Assembly: GCF_011742875.1 (NCBI RefSeq)
Contig: NZ_JAAQTL010000001.1
Span: 186,001-250,000, forward strand
From: Luteibacter yeojuensis
GTDB taxonomy: Bacteria > Pseudomonadota > Gammaproteobacteria > Xanthomonadales > Rhodanobacteraceae
DNA: 64,000 nt
Reading direction: 5' to 3'
Shown here: positions 1 to 11,349 of the stretch, piece after piece
Numbering within the stretch: the first letter of the stretch is position 1
How the letters are laid out: each line of letters starts with the position of its first letter
Translations under genes and position numbers: made by a program
The notes under the pieces: generated by a model
What the model was told of the DNA's origin: nothing
What the model saw: only the letters and a program-made list of their open reading frames with translations
The model's database searches: none

Positions 1-395
1 ACGCCTTCCTCGGCCGGCGGCCGCGGCAGCAGCAGCCTGGACTTGATCTCCGCCAGGATCGCTGCCATCAGCAGGTATTCCGCCGCGAGTTCCAGTCGCA
101 TCACCTCGCGCATCATCTCGATGTAGTCCATGTACTGCCGGGTGATTTCGGCGACGGGGATATCGAGGATGTCGAGGTTCTGCCGGCGGATCAGGTAAAG
201 CAGCAGGTCCAACGGACCTTCGAACGATTCGAGGATAACTTCGAGCGCGTCCGGCGGAATGTAAAGATCCTGCGGCATTTGCAGCACCGGCTGCCCGCGC
301 ACCAGCGCGAGAGGCATTTCCTGCTGCTGCGGGATGCCCGCGAAGGCATCCTGGGTTTTTTCGACCACCTGGACTGCGGTTGTCTCGTTAGTCAT
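1..395 (-). CDS. scpA: Segregation and condensation protein A (N-terminal part, cut by window edge)
   Basis: ScpA is the kleisin subunit that bridges SMC heads and ScpB in bacterial chromosome condensation. About 131 N-terminal residues are visible, read leftwards from the ATG at 395. The diagnostic stretches ESFEGPLDLLLYLIRRQ and DILDIPVAEITRQY are followed by AAEYLLMAAILAEIKSRLLL, the conserved N-terminal kleisin helices. About 44 residues precede this core, somewhat longer than in many ScpA proteins. The rest of the gene, and probably scpB, lie outside the window to the left. Family assignment is firm; only the C-terminus is unseen. Confidence 0.93.
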   Translation of the reverse strand, partial: MTNETTAVQVVEKTQDAFAGIPQQQEMPLALVRGQPVLQMPQDLYIPPDALEVILESFEGPLDLLLYLIRRQNLDILDIPVAEITRQYMDYIEMMREVMRLELAAEYLLMAAILAEIKSRLLLPRPPAEEG

Positions 396-706
396 CGGCA
401 CACGTCAGAAGGGTCGCGGGAGCGACCGGTAGCGCAACAATCGATGCCGTCCGGCGGCTTTACCGCCACCTCGCCCGGCATGCCACGCGTCGTCGCCGAC
501 GAGCGATAGGCATGGCCGCTGGACACCCCAGGAGGGTCACCGTCTGTGAAGGAACGTCGGGAGCAGAGCGCGGCCGGTCCCGCGAACGGACCGGTGAGGG
601 CGCGACGCCCGAATAAGTTCACCCGATTGCCATACAGGGTATCGCCTGTGCCGATCCAAGTCCAGCGGCGGCGCCGGGCGGCCGGGCCTTGCGGCACAAT
701 AGTCCC
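396..706. other. Intergenic region between scpA and dinB
   Basis: This divergent spacer of about 310 bp should hold the promoters for both scpA (leftward) and dinB (rightward). Short open frames exist on both strands but have no ribosome binding site or recognisable product. The only structure I see is the inverted repeat at 634-649, listed separately. Confidence 0.5.
634..649. promoter_or_regulatory. Inverted repeat ACAGG-N6-CCTGT upstream of dinB
   Basis: A perfect 5-bp inverted repeat with a 6-bp spacer lies about 58 bp before the dinB start. Pol IV genes are often SOS-controlled, but this is the reverse of the enterobacterial LexA box (CTGT-N8-ACAG), so it is only a candidate operator for an unknown factor. 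Confidence 0.25.
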
Positions 707-1894
707 ATGCACCCCGCCCAGCGCGCCATCATCCACGTCGACATGGACGCCTTCTACGCGTCCGTCGAGGAGCTGGACGACCCCTCCCTGGTGGGCAAGC
801 CGGTGATCGTGGCCGGGCTGGGCCGCCGGGGCGTGGTGTCGACGGCGAACTACGAGGCGCGGAAATACGGGGTGCGCTCGGCCATGGCCACGTCCGAGGC
901 GCGCCGGCGCTGCCCGGACGGGATGTATATCGTCCCGCGCCATGAGCGCTACCAGGCCATCTCGACCGTGGTCTTCGGTGTCTTCGCCGAGTTCACCCCG
1001 ATGATCGAGGGCCTGTCGCTGGACGAGGCCTTCCTCGACGTCACCGCCAGCCTGAGATTGTTCTCATCGATCGAGGCGATCGGCCGCTGGATCAAGGGCG
1101 AGATCCGGTCACGCACCGGCCTCAATGCCTCGGTAGGCATGGCGCACAACAAGCTGCTCGCCAAGCTGGCCAGCGAACTGTCGAAACCGGACGGCTTCCT
1201 GCGCATTCCCCCCGACGAGGTCCGCGGGTACCTCGACCCGCTGCCGATCGGGCGCATGTGGACGGTGGGCAAGGTCGCCGAGGAGGCCCTGCACAAGGTG
1301 GGCATCCGCACCATCGGCGATCTCGTCCGCGCCGATGCCTGGCGCCTGAACAAGGCGGTAGGCGAACGCCACGCGGCCCAGCTGCGCGAACTGTGCCGGG
1401 GTGAGGACCGGCGGCCCGTGGTCACGGACGCGCCCGAGGTGTCCATCGGCGCGGAGTGGACGTTCGAATACGACCTCGAGGAACTCGCCATCGCCGAGGC
1501 GTGGCTGCTTCGCCAGTGCGAGCGGGTAGGGGCACGGGCAAGGACGCGGGGGGTGAGCGCCCGCACGGTGTCGGTGAAGCTGCGCGAGCCGCCGTTCACG
1601 ACCCACAGCCGACAGGCCCAGTTGCCCGTGCCGGGCAATGCCACGCCGGAAATCTATGCCGTGGCACGACGCTTGCTTCAAATCTGGTGGAACCAGCACC
1701 CCCGGCCGAGACTGCGTCTGCTGGGGGTGACCCTGTCGGGTTTCGACGCCAGGCACGGCGACGAACAGCAGGACATGTTCGCCGCGCCGGTATCGGACAA
1801 GCAATCCGACGGTGTACAGGATCTCATCAACGGGCGCTTCGGCGCCGGGGCCCTGGTTCGGGCGGGTGTTCTGAAAACGCGCGGGAACGAGTGA
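707..1894 (+). CDS. dinB: DNA polymerase IV (Y-family translesion polymerase)
   Basis: This error-prone polymerase bypasses lesions and takes part in stress-induced mutagenesis. The ATG at 707 gives 395 residues; a TTG at 689 is an alternative. The palm motif HVDMDAFYASVE near the N-terminus and SLDEAFLD about 100 residues in carry the acidic metal-binding residues. A helix-hairpin-helix thumb (VGKVAEEALHKVGIRTIGDL) and the little-finger domain follow. A C-terminal QQDMF resembles a beta-clamp binding peptide. The length is slightly above the usual 350 residues because of a C-terminal extension. It is monocistronic. Confidence 0.95.
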   Translation: MHPAQRAIIHVDMDAFYASVEELDDPSLVGKPVIVAGLGRRGVVSTANYEARKYGVRSAMATSEARRRCPDGMYIVPRHERYQAISTVVFGVFAEFTPMIEGLSLDEAFLDVTASLRLFSSIEAIGRWIKGEIRSRTGLNASVGMAHNKLLAKLASELSKPDGFLRIPPDEVRGYLDPLPIGRMWTVGKVAEEALHKVGIRTIGDLVRADAWRLNKAVGERHAAQLRELCRGEDRRPVVTDAPEVSIGAEWTFEYDLEELAIAEAWLLRQCERVGARARTRGVSARTVSVKLREPPFTTHSRQAQLPVPGNATPEIYAVARRLLQIWWNQHPRPRLRLLGVTLSGFDARHGDEQQDMFAAPVSDKQSDGVQDLINGRFGAGALVRAGVLKTRGNE

Positions 1895-2027
1895 GCGCTG
1901 CGGTATATGTATGCGTCATCCCGGCTGCGCTAATGTGTCCGTTTGTGACACGGAACGTAAGTGGACGAGGTGCGTCATGCCGATAACGACTGGCACGGAC
2001 GAGGTATCGGGATGGGTGGAGAAGCTG

Positions 2028-2384
2028 ATGTCGAACGATAAGGAAGACCCGCACCCGCGCTATCGCCACGCGCGGATGCGAGTGCAGACCGCGGTGCTCA
2101 TGAGCCGTGGCGGCGAGGCGCACCCCACCGACCTGGTCGACATCTCGGCCACGGGCGCGCTCCTGCGCCGCCCGCTGGGCTGGCGCGGCGAGCCCGGCCA
2201 GACCTGGATCCTCGACATGATCTTCGGCCACGATCTGCACATCCACCTGGAGGCCTCGGTGGCGCGCGTATCGGCGCGGCAGATCGGCATGGAATACACG
2301 CTCATCCCGGAGGACAAGCAGGCCTCGCTATGGGAGCTGCTCGGCGGTTACGCCGATACGCTCGAGGCCTGGCAGGACGACTGA
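2028..2384 (+). CDS. PilZ-domain protein, putative c-di-GMP effector
   Basis: A protein of about 118 residues that is essentially one PilZ domain. PilZ domains bind cyclic di-GMP and tune motility, adhesion or polysaccharide output. The second signature, DISATG (DxSxxG), is intact. In the first, RYRHAR, the arginines do not fall in the RxxxR register. I chose the ATG at 2028 because GGTGGAG lies just upstream; an in-frame ATG at 1977 with a GACGAGG-like site would add 17 residues. It stands alone between dinB and fadD, so its target is unknown. Confidence 0.75.
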   Translation: MSNDKEDPHPRYRHARMRVQTAVLMSRGGEAHPTDLVDISATGALLRRPLGWRGEPGQTWILDMIFGHDLHIHLEASVARVSARQIGMEYTLIPEDKQASLWELLGGYADTLEAWQDD

Positions 2385-2395
2385 ACCGCACCGAC

Positions 2396-2479
2396 TGTAG
2401 GAGCCGCTATAGCGGCGAGAAGCCAACGGAGCGATGAAGCGGCGAGGCAGGTTCCCTCGCCGCTATAGCGGCTCCTACA
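2396..2479. repeat. REP-type palindrome pair (GTAGGAGCCGC class)
   Basis: An 84-bp element with inverted arms (TGTAGGAGCCGCTATAGCGG at the left end, its complement at the right) around a variable centre. Each arm also contains its own small palindrome (GCCGCTATAGCGGC). It lies between the convergent ends of the PilZ gene and fadD, where it could act as a transcript-end structure. Confidence 0.9.
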
Positions 2480-2495
2480 CAAGCCGCTTCGGCCT

Positions 2496-4187
2496 TCAGG
2501 TGCTGTGCTTCTTCCTCTTCTCCTCGTCGCGCAACTCGCGGCGGAGGATCTTGCCGACGTTGGTCTTCGGCAGGGCGTCGCGGAATTCGATCTGTTTCGG
2601 GCGCTTGTAGCCGGTGAGGTTTTCCCGGCAGTACGCCTTCAGGGCCTCGATCGTCAGCGACGGGTCCTTGCGGACCACGAAGAGCTTCACGATCTCCCCG
2701 GAGTGCTCGTCCTCCACGCCCACCGCCGCGACTTCGGCCACACCGGGATGGTGCATCACGACGTCCTCGATCTCGTTCGGGTACACGTTGAAACCGGAGA
2801 CCAGGATCATGTCCTTCTTGCGGTCGACGATGAACGCCTGGCCGGTTTCGTCCATGCGGGCGATGTCGCCGGTGCGCAGCCAGCCGTCGGCATCCAGCAC
2901 CTTCGCGGTTTCCTCCGGCTGGTTCCAGTAGCCCTTCATCACCTGCGGGCCGCGGATGCAAAGCTCGCCCGTTTCACCCAGGGGCAGCACCTTGCCGTCC
3001 TCGTCGCGGATCTGCGCGTCGGTGGCCGGGATCGGATAGCCGATGGAACCCGTGTAGTCCTTGATGTCCACGCGGTTGGCGAAGGCGACGGGGGAAGTCT
3101 CGGTAAGGCCGTAACCCTCGATGATCGGCTTGCCGGTCACCTTCTTCCAGCGCTCCGCGACGCTTCGCTGCAGGGCCATGCCGCCGGCCATCGTCAGGTG
3201 GAGCCGCGAGAAATCGACCTGGTCGAATCCCGGCGTGTTCAGCAGGCCGTTGAACAACGTGTTGACGCCGGTGATCGCGGTGAACGAGGTCTTCCGCAGT
3301 TCCTTGACGAAGCCGCGCATGTCGCGCGGATTGGTGATGAGGTGGTTCAGGCCGCCCAGGCTCGTGAAGATCAGCCCGTTCACGGTCAGCGAGAAGATGT
3401 GGTACAGCGGCAGCGCCGTGATGATCGTTTCCTCGCCCGGCGTGGCGTGGCCCGCCACCCAGGGGCGGGTCTGCAGCATGTTCGCGATCATGTTGCGATG
3501 GGTGAGCATGGCGCCCTTCGCCACGCCCGTGGTGCCGCCGGTGTACTGCAGGAAGGCGACGTCCTCGTGGGCGATCTCCACCGCCGGCATCGGATGTGCC
3601 TTGCCGCGCTCCAGCGCGTCGCGGAAGCGCACGGCCTTCGGCAGGTGGAAGGGGGGCACTTCCTTGCGCAGGGTCTTCACCACGAAGTTGATGATGTTGC
3701 CCTTCGGGAAGCCGATCATGTCGCCGACGGCGGTCGTGACGATGTGCTGCACTTTCGTGCCGTCCAGCGCCTGCTGGGCCGTGGCTGCGAAGTTGTCGAG
3801 GACCAGCAGCGCCTTCGCGCCCGAATCTTCCAGTTGGTGATGCAGTTCGCGCGCCGTGTACAGCGGATTCGTGTTCACTACGGTCAGGCCGAGGCGCAGG
3901 GCACCGAACAGTGCGATGGGGTACTGCAGCAGGTTCGGCAGCATGATCGCGAGGCGATCGCCCTTCTTCAGGCCGAGTTCGCCGGAGAGGTACCCGGCGA
4001 ATGCCCTGGACAACTCGTCCAGGTCGCCGTAGGTGAGGACTTTGCCGAAATTCGCGAACGCAGGGCGGTTGCGAAATTTCTGAAAGGATTCATCGAGGAG
4101 GGCCGCTATGGAGCGGTATGCGTTGACGTCGATGTCGGCGGGAATGCCGGCCGGGTAGTGGTCAAGCCACGGACGCTCGATGCTCAT
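2496..4187 (-). CDS. fadD: Long-chain fatty acid-CoA ligase
   Basis: Activates long-chain fatty acids to acyl-CoA with ATP, the entry step of beta-oxidation. Usually peripheral to the inner membrane. The 563-residue product (start MSIERPW at 4187) has the adenylate-forming signature YTGGTTGVAKGAMLTHRN, the core EGYGLTETSP motif, and the hinge and C-terminal residues GWLRTGD and DRKKDMI. Length matches the FadD family. An open frame continues upstream to 4559, but family alignment and a GGAG upstream favour the internal ATG. It is divergent from the lipoprotein gene at 4314. Confidence 0.94.
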   Translation of the reverse strand: MSIERPWLDHYPAGIPADIDVNAYRSIAALLDESFQKFRNRPAFANFGKVLTYGDLDELSRAFAGYLSGELGLKKGDRLAIMLPNLLQYPIALFGALRLGLTVVNTNPLYTARELHHQLEDSGAKALLVLDNFAATAQQALDGTKVQHIVTTAVGDMIGFPKGNIINFVVKTLRKEVPPFHLPKAVRFRDALERGKAHPMPAVEIAHEDVAFLQYTGGTTGVAKGAMLTHRNMIANMLQTRPWVAGHATPGEETIITALPLYHIFSLTVNGLIFTSLGGLNHLITNPRDMRGFVKELRKTSFTAITGVNTLFNGLLNTPGFDQVDFSRLHLTMAGGMALQRSVAERWKKVTGKPIIEGYGLTETSPVAFANRVDIKDYTGSIGYPIPATDAQIRDEDGKVLPLGETGELCIRGPQVMKGYWNQPEETAKVLDADGWLRTGDIARMDETGQAFIVDRKKDMILVSGFNVYPNEIEDVVMHHPGVAEVAAVGVEDEHSGEIVKLFVVRKDPSLTIEALKAYCRENLTGYKRPKQIEFRDALPKTNVGKILRRELRDEEKRKKHST

Positions 4188-4313
4188 GAATCGGACGGAC
4201 TCCAGGAAGTGTGACGCATGCACGATTGTCGTGCGGTCGCGAGGCATTGGAGCATACGCGCGCGTATAGCGGCAAGCCGCATTGCAGCGGTATCCCGGCA
4301 GGAGGAAAGCACG

Positions 4314-4745
4314 ATGGGAAAGGTGGGAAAGCTGATGCTGTGCCTTTTGCTCGCGAGCCTGTCCGCGTGCCGCCACGCGCCCGACGAGGATCGGGTGCGC
4401 GAGGCGATCGCGGCGATCGCGGAAGCGGCCGAGGCGGGAAAAGCGGGGGATACGGTAGAGGCGTTGACCGAGGACTTCGAGGGAAACGCGGGTGCGCTCG
4501 ATCGGCGCGGGTTGGCCAATCTCGTCCGCCTGTACGCGTTGCGTGGACAGACGGTCCATGTGCTGATGGGCCCGACCGAGGTGACGCCACGTGGCGACCG
4601 CATGGTTGCGACCTTCACCGTGACGCTGACGGCCGGTGCGGGTGTACTTCCCGACAACGCCGGCGCTTACGAAGTGGAGACCGGCTGGCGGAAGGACGGT
4701 AGCGAGTGGCGTTGCTTTACCGCCACGTGGAAACGCGCCTTGTAG
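4314..4745 (+). CDS. Putative lipoprotein of unknown function
   Basis: A 143-residue protein with a strong AGGAGG ribosome binding site at 4300-4305. The short signal peptide ends in a lipobox (L-S-A-C, Cys19), predicting lipid anchoring. The rest is an acidic helical region (VREAIAAIAEAAEAG) followed by beta-rich sequence ending in EWRCFTATWKRAL. This is reminiscent of small NTF2/SnoaL-like accessory lipoproteins, but that is only an impression. It is divergent from fadD and convergent with acnA. Confidence 0.75.
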   Translation: MGKVGKLMLCLLLASLSACRHAPDEDRVREAIAAIAEAAEAGKAGDTVEALTEDFEGNAGALDRRGLANLVRLYALRGQTVHVLMGPTEVTPRGDRMVATFTVTLTAGAGVLPDNAGAYEVETGWRKDGSEWRCFTATWKRAL

Positions 4746-4756
4746 TCGCAGAGCCT

Positions 4757-4838
4757 TGTGGGAGCCGCTTCAGCGGCGATCCCGCGGCAGCGGGCAGTCT
4801 TGTCGCGAGCACCCATCGCCGCTGAAGCGGCTCCCACA
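4757..4838. repeat. REP-type palindrome pair (GTGGGAGCCGC class)
   Basis: Arms TGTGGGAGCCGCTTCAGCGG and its complement enclose a variable centre containing CCCGCGGCAGCGGG. It lies between the convergent lipoprotein gene and acnA, directly against the acnA terminator. Confidence 0.9.
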
Positions 4839-4868
4839 AAAAACGCCCCGGTTTCCCGGGGCGTTCTT
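4839..4868 (-). terminator. Intrinsic terminator of acnA
   Basis: On the minus strand GAACGCCCCGG-GAAA-CCGGGGCGTT is followed by a run of T. The 9-10 bp GC stem with a U-tract lies just after the acnA stop codon at 4879. Confidence 0.85.
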
Positions 4869-4878
4869 CAGAGCCTTG

Positions 4879-7623
<2,745 letters not shown>

Positions 7624-7811
7624 GCTGTACTCCTGGCGTGGTTCTAAAGCTGGGGAGGCCGGACGGACCCTTGCGGGCCGCCAAAGGCGTCGATTATCGC
7701 GCAGTCTGCCGTTCGTGTGCGACCGCCATGGGGGTCTCTATGGCTAGAATGGCCGGTCGGCGGCTAAGGTCGCGCGAATCTTGGGCGCGAAAAGGATGAG
7801 GGTGGCGGTCC

Positions 7812-8777
7812 ATGGGCGCAAACGCATTTGATGGCATGCAGCGTTCGATGATTTCGATGGCCCTGTCGTCGGTGTCCCTGCGCGACCTTGCGCTCGTCCA
7901 GGCGGTGGCGCGTGAAGGAAGCTTCAACAGCGCCGCCCGGGCCATGTACATCAGCCCCTCGGGTCTTTCCCACCAGGTACAGAAGGTCGAGCAGGCGCTT
8001 GGCGTTCCCCTTTTCGAGCGCGGCGGACGGCGTGTCGTACCCACGGCCAGCGGGCAGCGCCTGCTCGGCTATATAGAAGAGGTGCTCGCCTCGGCCGAGC
8101 ATCTCGAGCACGCCGCGCGGGTGGGCGACGTCGCCTTCGGCGGGGAGCTGAGGCTCGGCGTGCCGTCGACCCTCGGGCCTTACCTGCTGCCGCATTTCAT
8201 CGAGCCGTTTCCCCAGCGTTTTCCGGGGGCGCGGCTGACCATCTCGGAGGGCAAGCCCCGGGGCCTGCTGCGCCGGCTGCACGAAGGGGAGCTGGATGCC
8301 GTGCTGGCGCCGCCCGCGGCCACGGTCGCGGGGTTGGACGCCGTCCCGCTGTTCTTCGAGCCCTACGAGCTGATGTTCCATGCGGCGCATCCGCTGGCGG
8401 GGCGGGGGTCTGTGGCGCTCACCGAACTCGACGCGTCCGAGGCCACCCTGATGGCCGAGAGCCACGGCAATGGCGTATCGGACCTGGGTATGGCGGGATC
8501 GGCGCGGCCGGAACGCATCCAGGATCTCAGCATCGAGAGCCTCGCCACCCTGGTGGCCCTGCGCGGCGGTTACACGCTGGTGCCGATCCTGGCGCACGAG
8601 CGTCTGGGGTCGATTCCCAACGTGGTGATGGCCGCGGTGGAGGGCGCGCGGCCGGGGCGGCATATTTCGCTGTATTGGCGCAGCGCTACGCCGTGGCGCG
8701 AGGATCTCGCCGGCTTCGGCGAGTTGCTTCGGGCACTTGCGGAGAAAATCCCCGGCCTCGACGCCGCGGGCGTTTAA
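7812..8777 (+). CDS. LysR-family transcriptional regulator (OxyR-like, cysteine-free)
   Basis: A typical LysR-type regulator of about 321 residues, with an N-terminal winged helix-turn-helix (REGSFNSAARAMYISPSGLSHQ) and a two-lobe effector-binding domain. The overall pattern (LRLGVPSTLGPYLLP, DAVLAPP, PYELMFHAAHPL) resembles OxyR and its relatives. Where OxyR has its redox Cys (GHCLRDQ) this protein reads SHGNGVSD, and the whole sequence contains no cysteine, so it cannot sense peroxide as OxyR does. It is divergent from acnA and ends against a REP element. The start could also be the ATG at 7848. Confidence 0.85.
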   Translation: MGANAFDGMQRSMISMALSSVSLRDLALVQAVAREGSFNSAARAMYISPSGLSHQVQKVEQALGVPLFERGGRRVVPTASGQRLLGYIEEVLASAEHLEHAARVGDVAFGGELRLGVPSTLGPYLLPHFIEPFPQRFPGARLTISEGKPRGLLRRLHEGELDAVLAPPAATVAGLDAVPLFFEPYELMFHAAHPLAGRGSVALTELDASEATLMAESHGNGVSDLGMAGSARPERIQDLSIESLATLVALRGGYTLVPILAHERLGSIPNVVMAAVEGARPGRHISLYWRSATPWREDLAGFGELLRALAEKIPGLDAAGV

Positions 8778-8787
8778 CCGCGCTTTG

Positions 8788-8870
8788 TGTGGGAGCCGCT
8801 TCAGCGGCGATGGGTGCTCGCGGCGAGCTTGCCCGCTGCCGCGGGATCGCCGGCATAGTCGGCTCCCATA
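8788..8870. repeat. REP-type palindrome pair (mixed arms)
   Basis: The left arm is TGTGGGAGCCGCTTCAGCGG. The right arm is a diverged copy (GCCGGCATAGTCGGCTCCCATA) preceded by GCCCGCTGCCGCGGGATC. It lies between the convergent lysR and hflD genes. Confidence 0.8.
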
Positions 8871-8880
8871 AGGAGGCGCG

Positions 8881-9507
8881 TCAGCCGCCGTCGTCCAGCG
8901 TCGATCCGGTCAGGAGGCCGCGGGCCAGCATCGCGCACTGCTTGCGCGAGATGAGCAATTGCCATTGGCGGCCGCCCAGCTGGTGCCACAGCACCGCGGA
9001 GCGCACCGACGCCAGCAGCGCCGCGCGCACCTTGTCCACATTGCCTTTCTGCTGCAGGTACGCCGGCGTGCCCGTGACCATCACGCGCGGCTTCAAGGTG
9101 GAAAGGGTGGAGGCGTAGAGCTCGGCGAGGCGCGCCGCGACGTTCGGATGACCGAGGCCGAAATGCTCCACCTGTCGCTGGGCGGACACGATGCCCTCGC
9201 GCAGCCGGTCGAGGAGGCCGCGATTGCGCGACAGCGAGCGTTCCAGGCGAAGCACGGTGATCGCCATGCGCATCACGGCGACGTCGCGCGTCTCGTCCTC
9301 GAACTGCGCCACCAGCGTGCGCAGTCCGCGTCGCACGCCGGACACGCCCCCGTAGACCGCCGCCACCGAATCGGCGTCGATGCGGAACACACTGGCGAGA
9401 CTTGTCTCGAACGCCACCTCGTCGCAGCGGCCGTCGGTAGCCAGCTGCTGGGCAAGGGCGGCGCCCTGGAAAACGCCTGCCAGGGCGAGGACGCGTTCTT
9501 CGTTCAT
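8881..9507 (-). CDS. hflD: High-frequency lysogenization protein HflD homologue
   Basis: HflD is a small, mostly helical, membrane-associated protein. In E. coli it modulates lambda CII, and its gene sits next to mnmA. The 208-residue sequence (MNEERVLALAGVFQGAALAQ, then SVFRIDADSVAAVYGG) matches the family in length and N-terminal pattern. It is downstream of mnmA on the same strand, separated by a REP element. Its own physiological role outside lysogeny is poorly known. Confidence 0.85.
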   Translation of the reverse strand: MNEERVLALAGVFQGAALAQQLATDGRCDEVAFETSLASVFRIDADSVAAVYGGVSGVRRGLRTLVAQFEDETRDVAVMRMAITVLRLERSLSRNRGLLDRLREGIVSAQRQVEHFGLGHPNVAARLAELYASTLSTLKPRVMVTGTPAYLQQKGNVDKVRAALLASVRSAVLWHQLGGRQWQLLISRKQCAMLARGLLTGSTLDDGG

Positions 9508-9545
9508 TCGTAGTGCCTGGAAGAAAATGGGGAATGCGTGCTTCG

Positions 9546-9630
9546 TGTAGGAGCCGCTATAGCGGCGAGAAGCCTACGGAGCCGTGAAGTGGTGAGGCGC
9601 GTCGTCCTCGCCGCTATAGCGGCTCCTACA
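9546..9630. repeat. REP-type palindrome pair (GTAGGAGCCGC class)
   Basis: An 85-bp inverted pair with GCCGCTATAGCGGC cores, located inside the nudJ-mnmA-hflD transcription unit between mnmA and hflD. In that position it could attenuate transcription or protect the upstream mRNA end. Confidence 0.9.
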
Positions 9631-9646
9631 AAGGTGGGCGATGTGT

Positions 9647-10744
9647 TCATGAAGGCAGGCCGCCGTAAGGCGCATCGGTGGCTGCGATCACCGCGCCGCC
9701 CAGGCAAACCTCGCCATCGTAGAGAACCACCGACTGGCCGGGTGTGACCGCGCGCTGGGATTCGTCGAAGACGACATGCAGCCTGTCGCCACGCACGTCG
9801 ACCGCGCAGGCCTGGTCGGTCTGCCGGTAGCGCGTCTTCGCGGTGCAGCGGAAGGTGAGCGCGGGCGGCTCCCCGGCGACCCAGGTCGGATCGGTGGCTT
9901 CGAGGCGGGTCGACTGCAGCCAGCGGTTTTCGCCGCCCTGCGCGACGATCAGGGTGTTCGTGCCCACGTCTTTGCCGACGACATACCACGGCTCGTTCGG
10001 CGCATCGGTCCGGCCGCCGATGCCGAGGCCGTTGCGCTGACCCAGCGTGTAATACATCACGCCCTGGTGTTCGCCGATGCGACGTCCGTCGGGATCGACC
10101 ATCGGACCGGGCCTGGCCGGCAGGTACTGGGCGAGGAATGCGCGGAAGTCGCGCTCGCCGATGAAGCAGATGCCGGTGGAGTCCTTCTTCGCGTGCGTGG
10201 GCAGGGCGGCCTCGCGGGCCATCTCGCGCACGCGCGGCTTCTCGATCTCGCCCACCGGGAAGAGGGTGGCGGACAGCGGCTCCTGGCCCAGCGCGTGGAG
10301 GAAGTAGCTCTGGTCCTTCGCCGTGTCGACCGCGCGCAGGAGCCGGTAGCGGCCTTCGTGGAAGTCCACCCGCGCATAGTGGCCCGTCGCGATCTTTTCC
10401 GCGCCGAGGGCGCGCGCGTGTTCCAGGAAGGTCTTGAACTTGATCTCGCGATTGCAGAGCACGTCCGGATTCGGCGTGCGGCCGGCCGCGTATTCGGCGA
10501 GGAAGTAGGCGAACACGCCGTCCCAGTACTCGCCCGCAAAATTTCGCGAATGGAAGGGGATGCCGAGGCGCCCGCACACGGCCAAGGCGTCCTTGCGGTC
10601 GTCGTCGGTGGTGCAGGGGCCGGAGCGGTCGTCTTCTTCCCAGTTCTGCATGAACATGCCCTCGACCTCGTGCCCGGCCTGCTGGAGCAGGAGGGCCGCG
10701 ACCGAGGAATCCACGCCACCGGAAACGCCGAGGATCACTTTCAC
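9647..10744 (-). CDS. mnmA: tRNA-specific 2-thiouridylase
   Basis: Inserts sulfur at position 2 of wobble U34 in tRNA Lys, Glu and Gln, taking the persulfide from the IscS/Tus relay. The GTG start at 10744 gives 365 residues, the usual length. The PP-loop SGGVDSS follows the start directly, and the catalytic cysteines lie in VLCNREIKF and TGICFIGER. The GTG overlaps the nudJ stop codon by 4 bp (GTGA), indicating translational coupling. An open frame continues upstream to 11197, but it is the shifted reading of nudJ and not part of this protein. Confidence 0.96.
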   Translation of the reverse strand: MKVILGVSGGVDSSVAALLLQQAGHEVEGMFMQNWEEDDRSGPCTTDDDRKDALAVCGRLGIPFHSRNFAGEYWDGVFAYFLAEYAAGRTPNPDVLCNREIKFKTFLEHARALGAEKIATGHYARVDFHEGRYRLLRAVDTAKDQSYFLHALGQEPLSATLFPVGEIEKPRVREMAREAALPTHAKKDSTGICFIGERDFRAFLAQYLPARPGPMVDPDGRRIGEHQGVMYYTLGQRNGLGIGGRTDAPNEPWYVVGKDVGTNTLIVAQGGENRWLQSTRLEATDPTWVAGEPPALTFRCTAKTRYRQTDQACAVDVRGDRLHVVFDESQRAVTPGQSVVLYDGEVCLGGAVIAATDAPYGGLPS

Positions 10745-11229
10745 CGATGCGCACCCGGAAGCAGGCTGGTCACGGTGTCCAGCGGTAGCCGGCGCCCGTC
10801 CAGCCACGCGTCGATCGCGTCCAGCACGAGCGGCGTGCGCAGGCGCTCGCCGAGCGCCTCGATCTCGTCCCGGCGCAGCCACAGGGCGCGGTGGATCCCC
10901 TCGTCCAGTGGGCGCAAGGCGTCGTGCGAGAGCACGTGGCCGGCGAAGGCGAAGCGGAGCACCTGCTCGCCGTGTTCGTGACTGGTCCACTGCCAGACCC
11001 CGAGAAAGGCGTCCAGCGCCACGTGGTGGCCGGTTTCCTCGAGGGTCTCGCGGATCGCCGCGGCCTGCAGCGTCTCGCCCGGGTCGAGATGTCCGGCGGG
11101 CTGGTTGTAGGCGAGGCGGCCCAGGGCCTCTTCCTCGACCACGAGGAAGCGGTCGCCGCGCGCGATGACGCAGGCCACCGTGACCCTGGGGCACCACACG
11201 TTTCCGCTGGAGGGGGTTGTCTGCGACAT
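10741..11229 (-). CDS. nudJ: Nudix hydrolase, NudJ-type pyrimidine phosphatase
   Basis: A 162-residue Nudix enzyme; NudJ hydrolyses HMP-PP and other nucleoside diphosphates. The Nudix box GX5EX7REX2EEXG is complete at residues 46-67 (G46, E52, R60, E61, E64, E65, G67). The nudJ-mnmA-hflD order is the same as in enterobacteria, which supports the specific name over a generic Nudix call. It overlaps mnmA by 4 bp and is divergent from clpS across a 120-bp spacer. Confidence 0.88.
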   Translation of the reverse strand: MSQTTPSSGNVWCPRVTVACVIARGDRFLVVEEEALGRLAYNQPAGHLDPGETLQAAAIRETLEETGHHVALDAFLGVWQWTSHEHGEQVLRFAFAGHVLSHDALRPLDEGIHRALWLRRDEIEALGERLRTPLVLDAIDAWLDGRRLPLDTVTSLLPGAHR

Positions 11230-11286
11230 CGGCTTAAGGAGATAGGGGCTCTGGAAAAAGGCCTATTGTGCCATTACCTGTGGTAA

Positions 11287-11321
11287 CCGGCCCGAAAGCG
11301 GGCCGGATTCCGGTGTATAAA
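11287..11321 (+). promoter_or_regulatory. Perfect hairpin and TATAAA box before clpS
   Basis: CCGGCCCG-aaag-CGGGCCGG (11287-11306) is an 8-bp perfect stem with a tetraloop. TATAAA follows at 11316-11321, about 28 bp before the clpS ATG. It is not followed by a T-run, so it looks more like an operator or promoter element than a terminator. Confidence 0.35.
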
Positions 11322-11349
11322 CGAATCGCGTATCGAAGGCTCCGAATTA

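Noticed and set aside
8675..9118. Rightward frame running through a REP element into hflD antisense
   Set aside because: It consists of shifted lysR sequence, translated REP sequence and hflD antisense; the REP units are simply stop-free in several frames.
9647..11197. MnmA fused to an N-terminal extension of about 150 residues
   Set aside because: The extension is the out-of-frame reading of nudJ; the GTG at 10744 gives the normal MnmA length.
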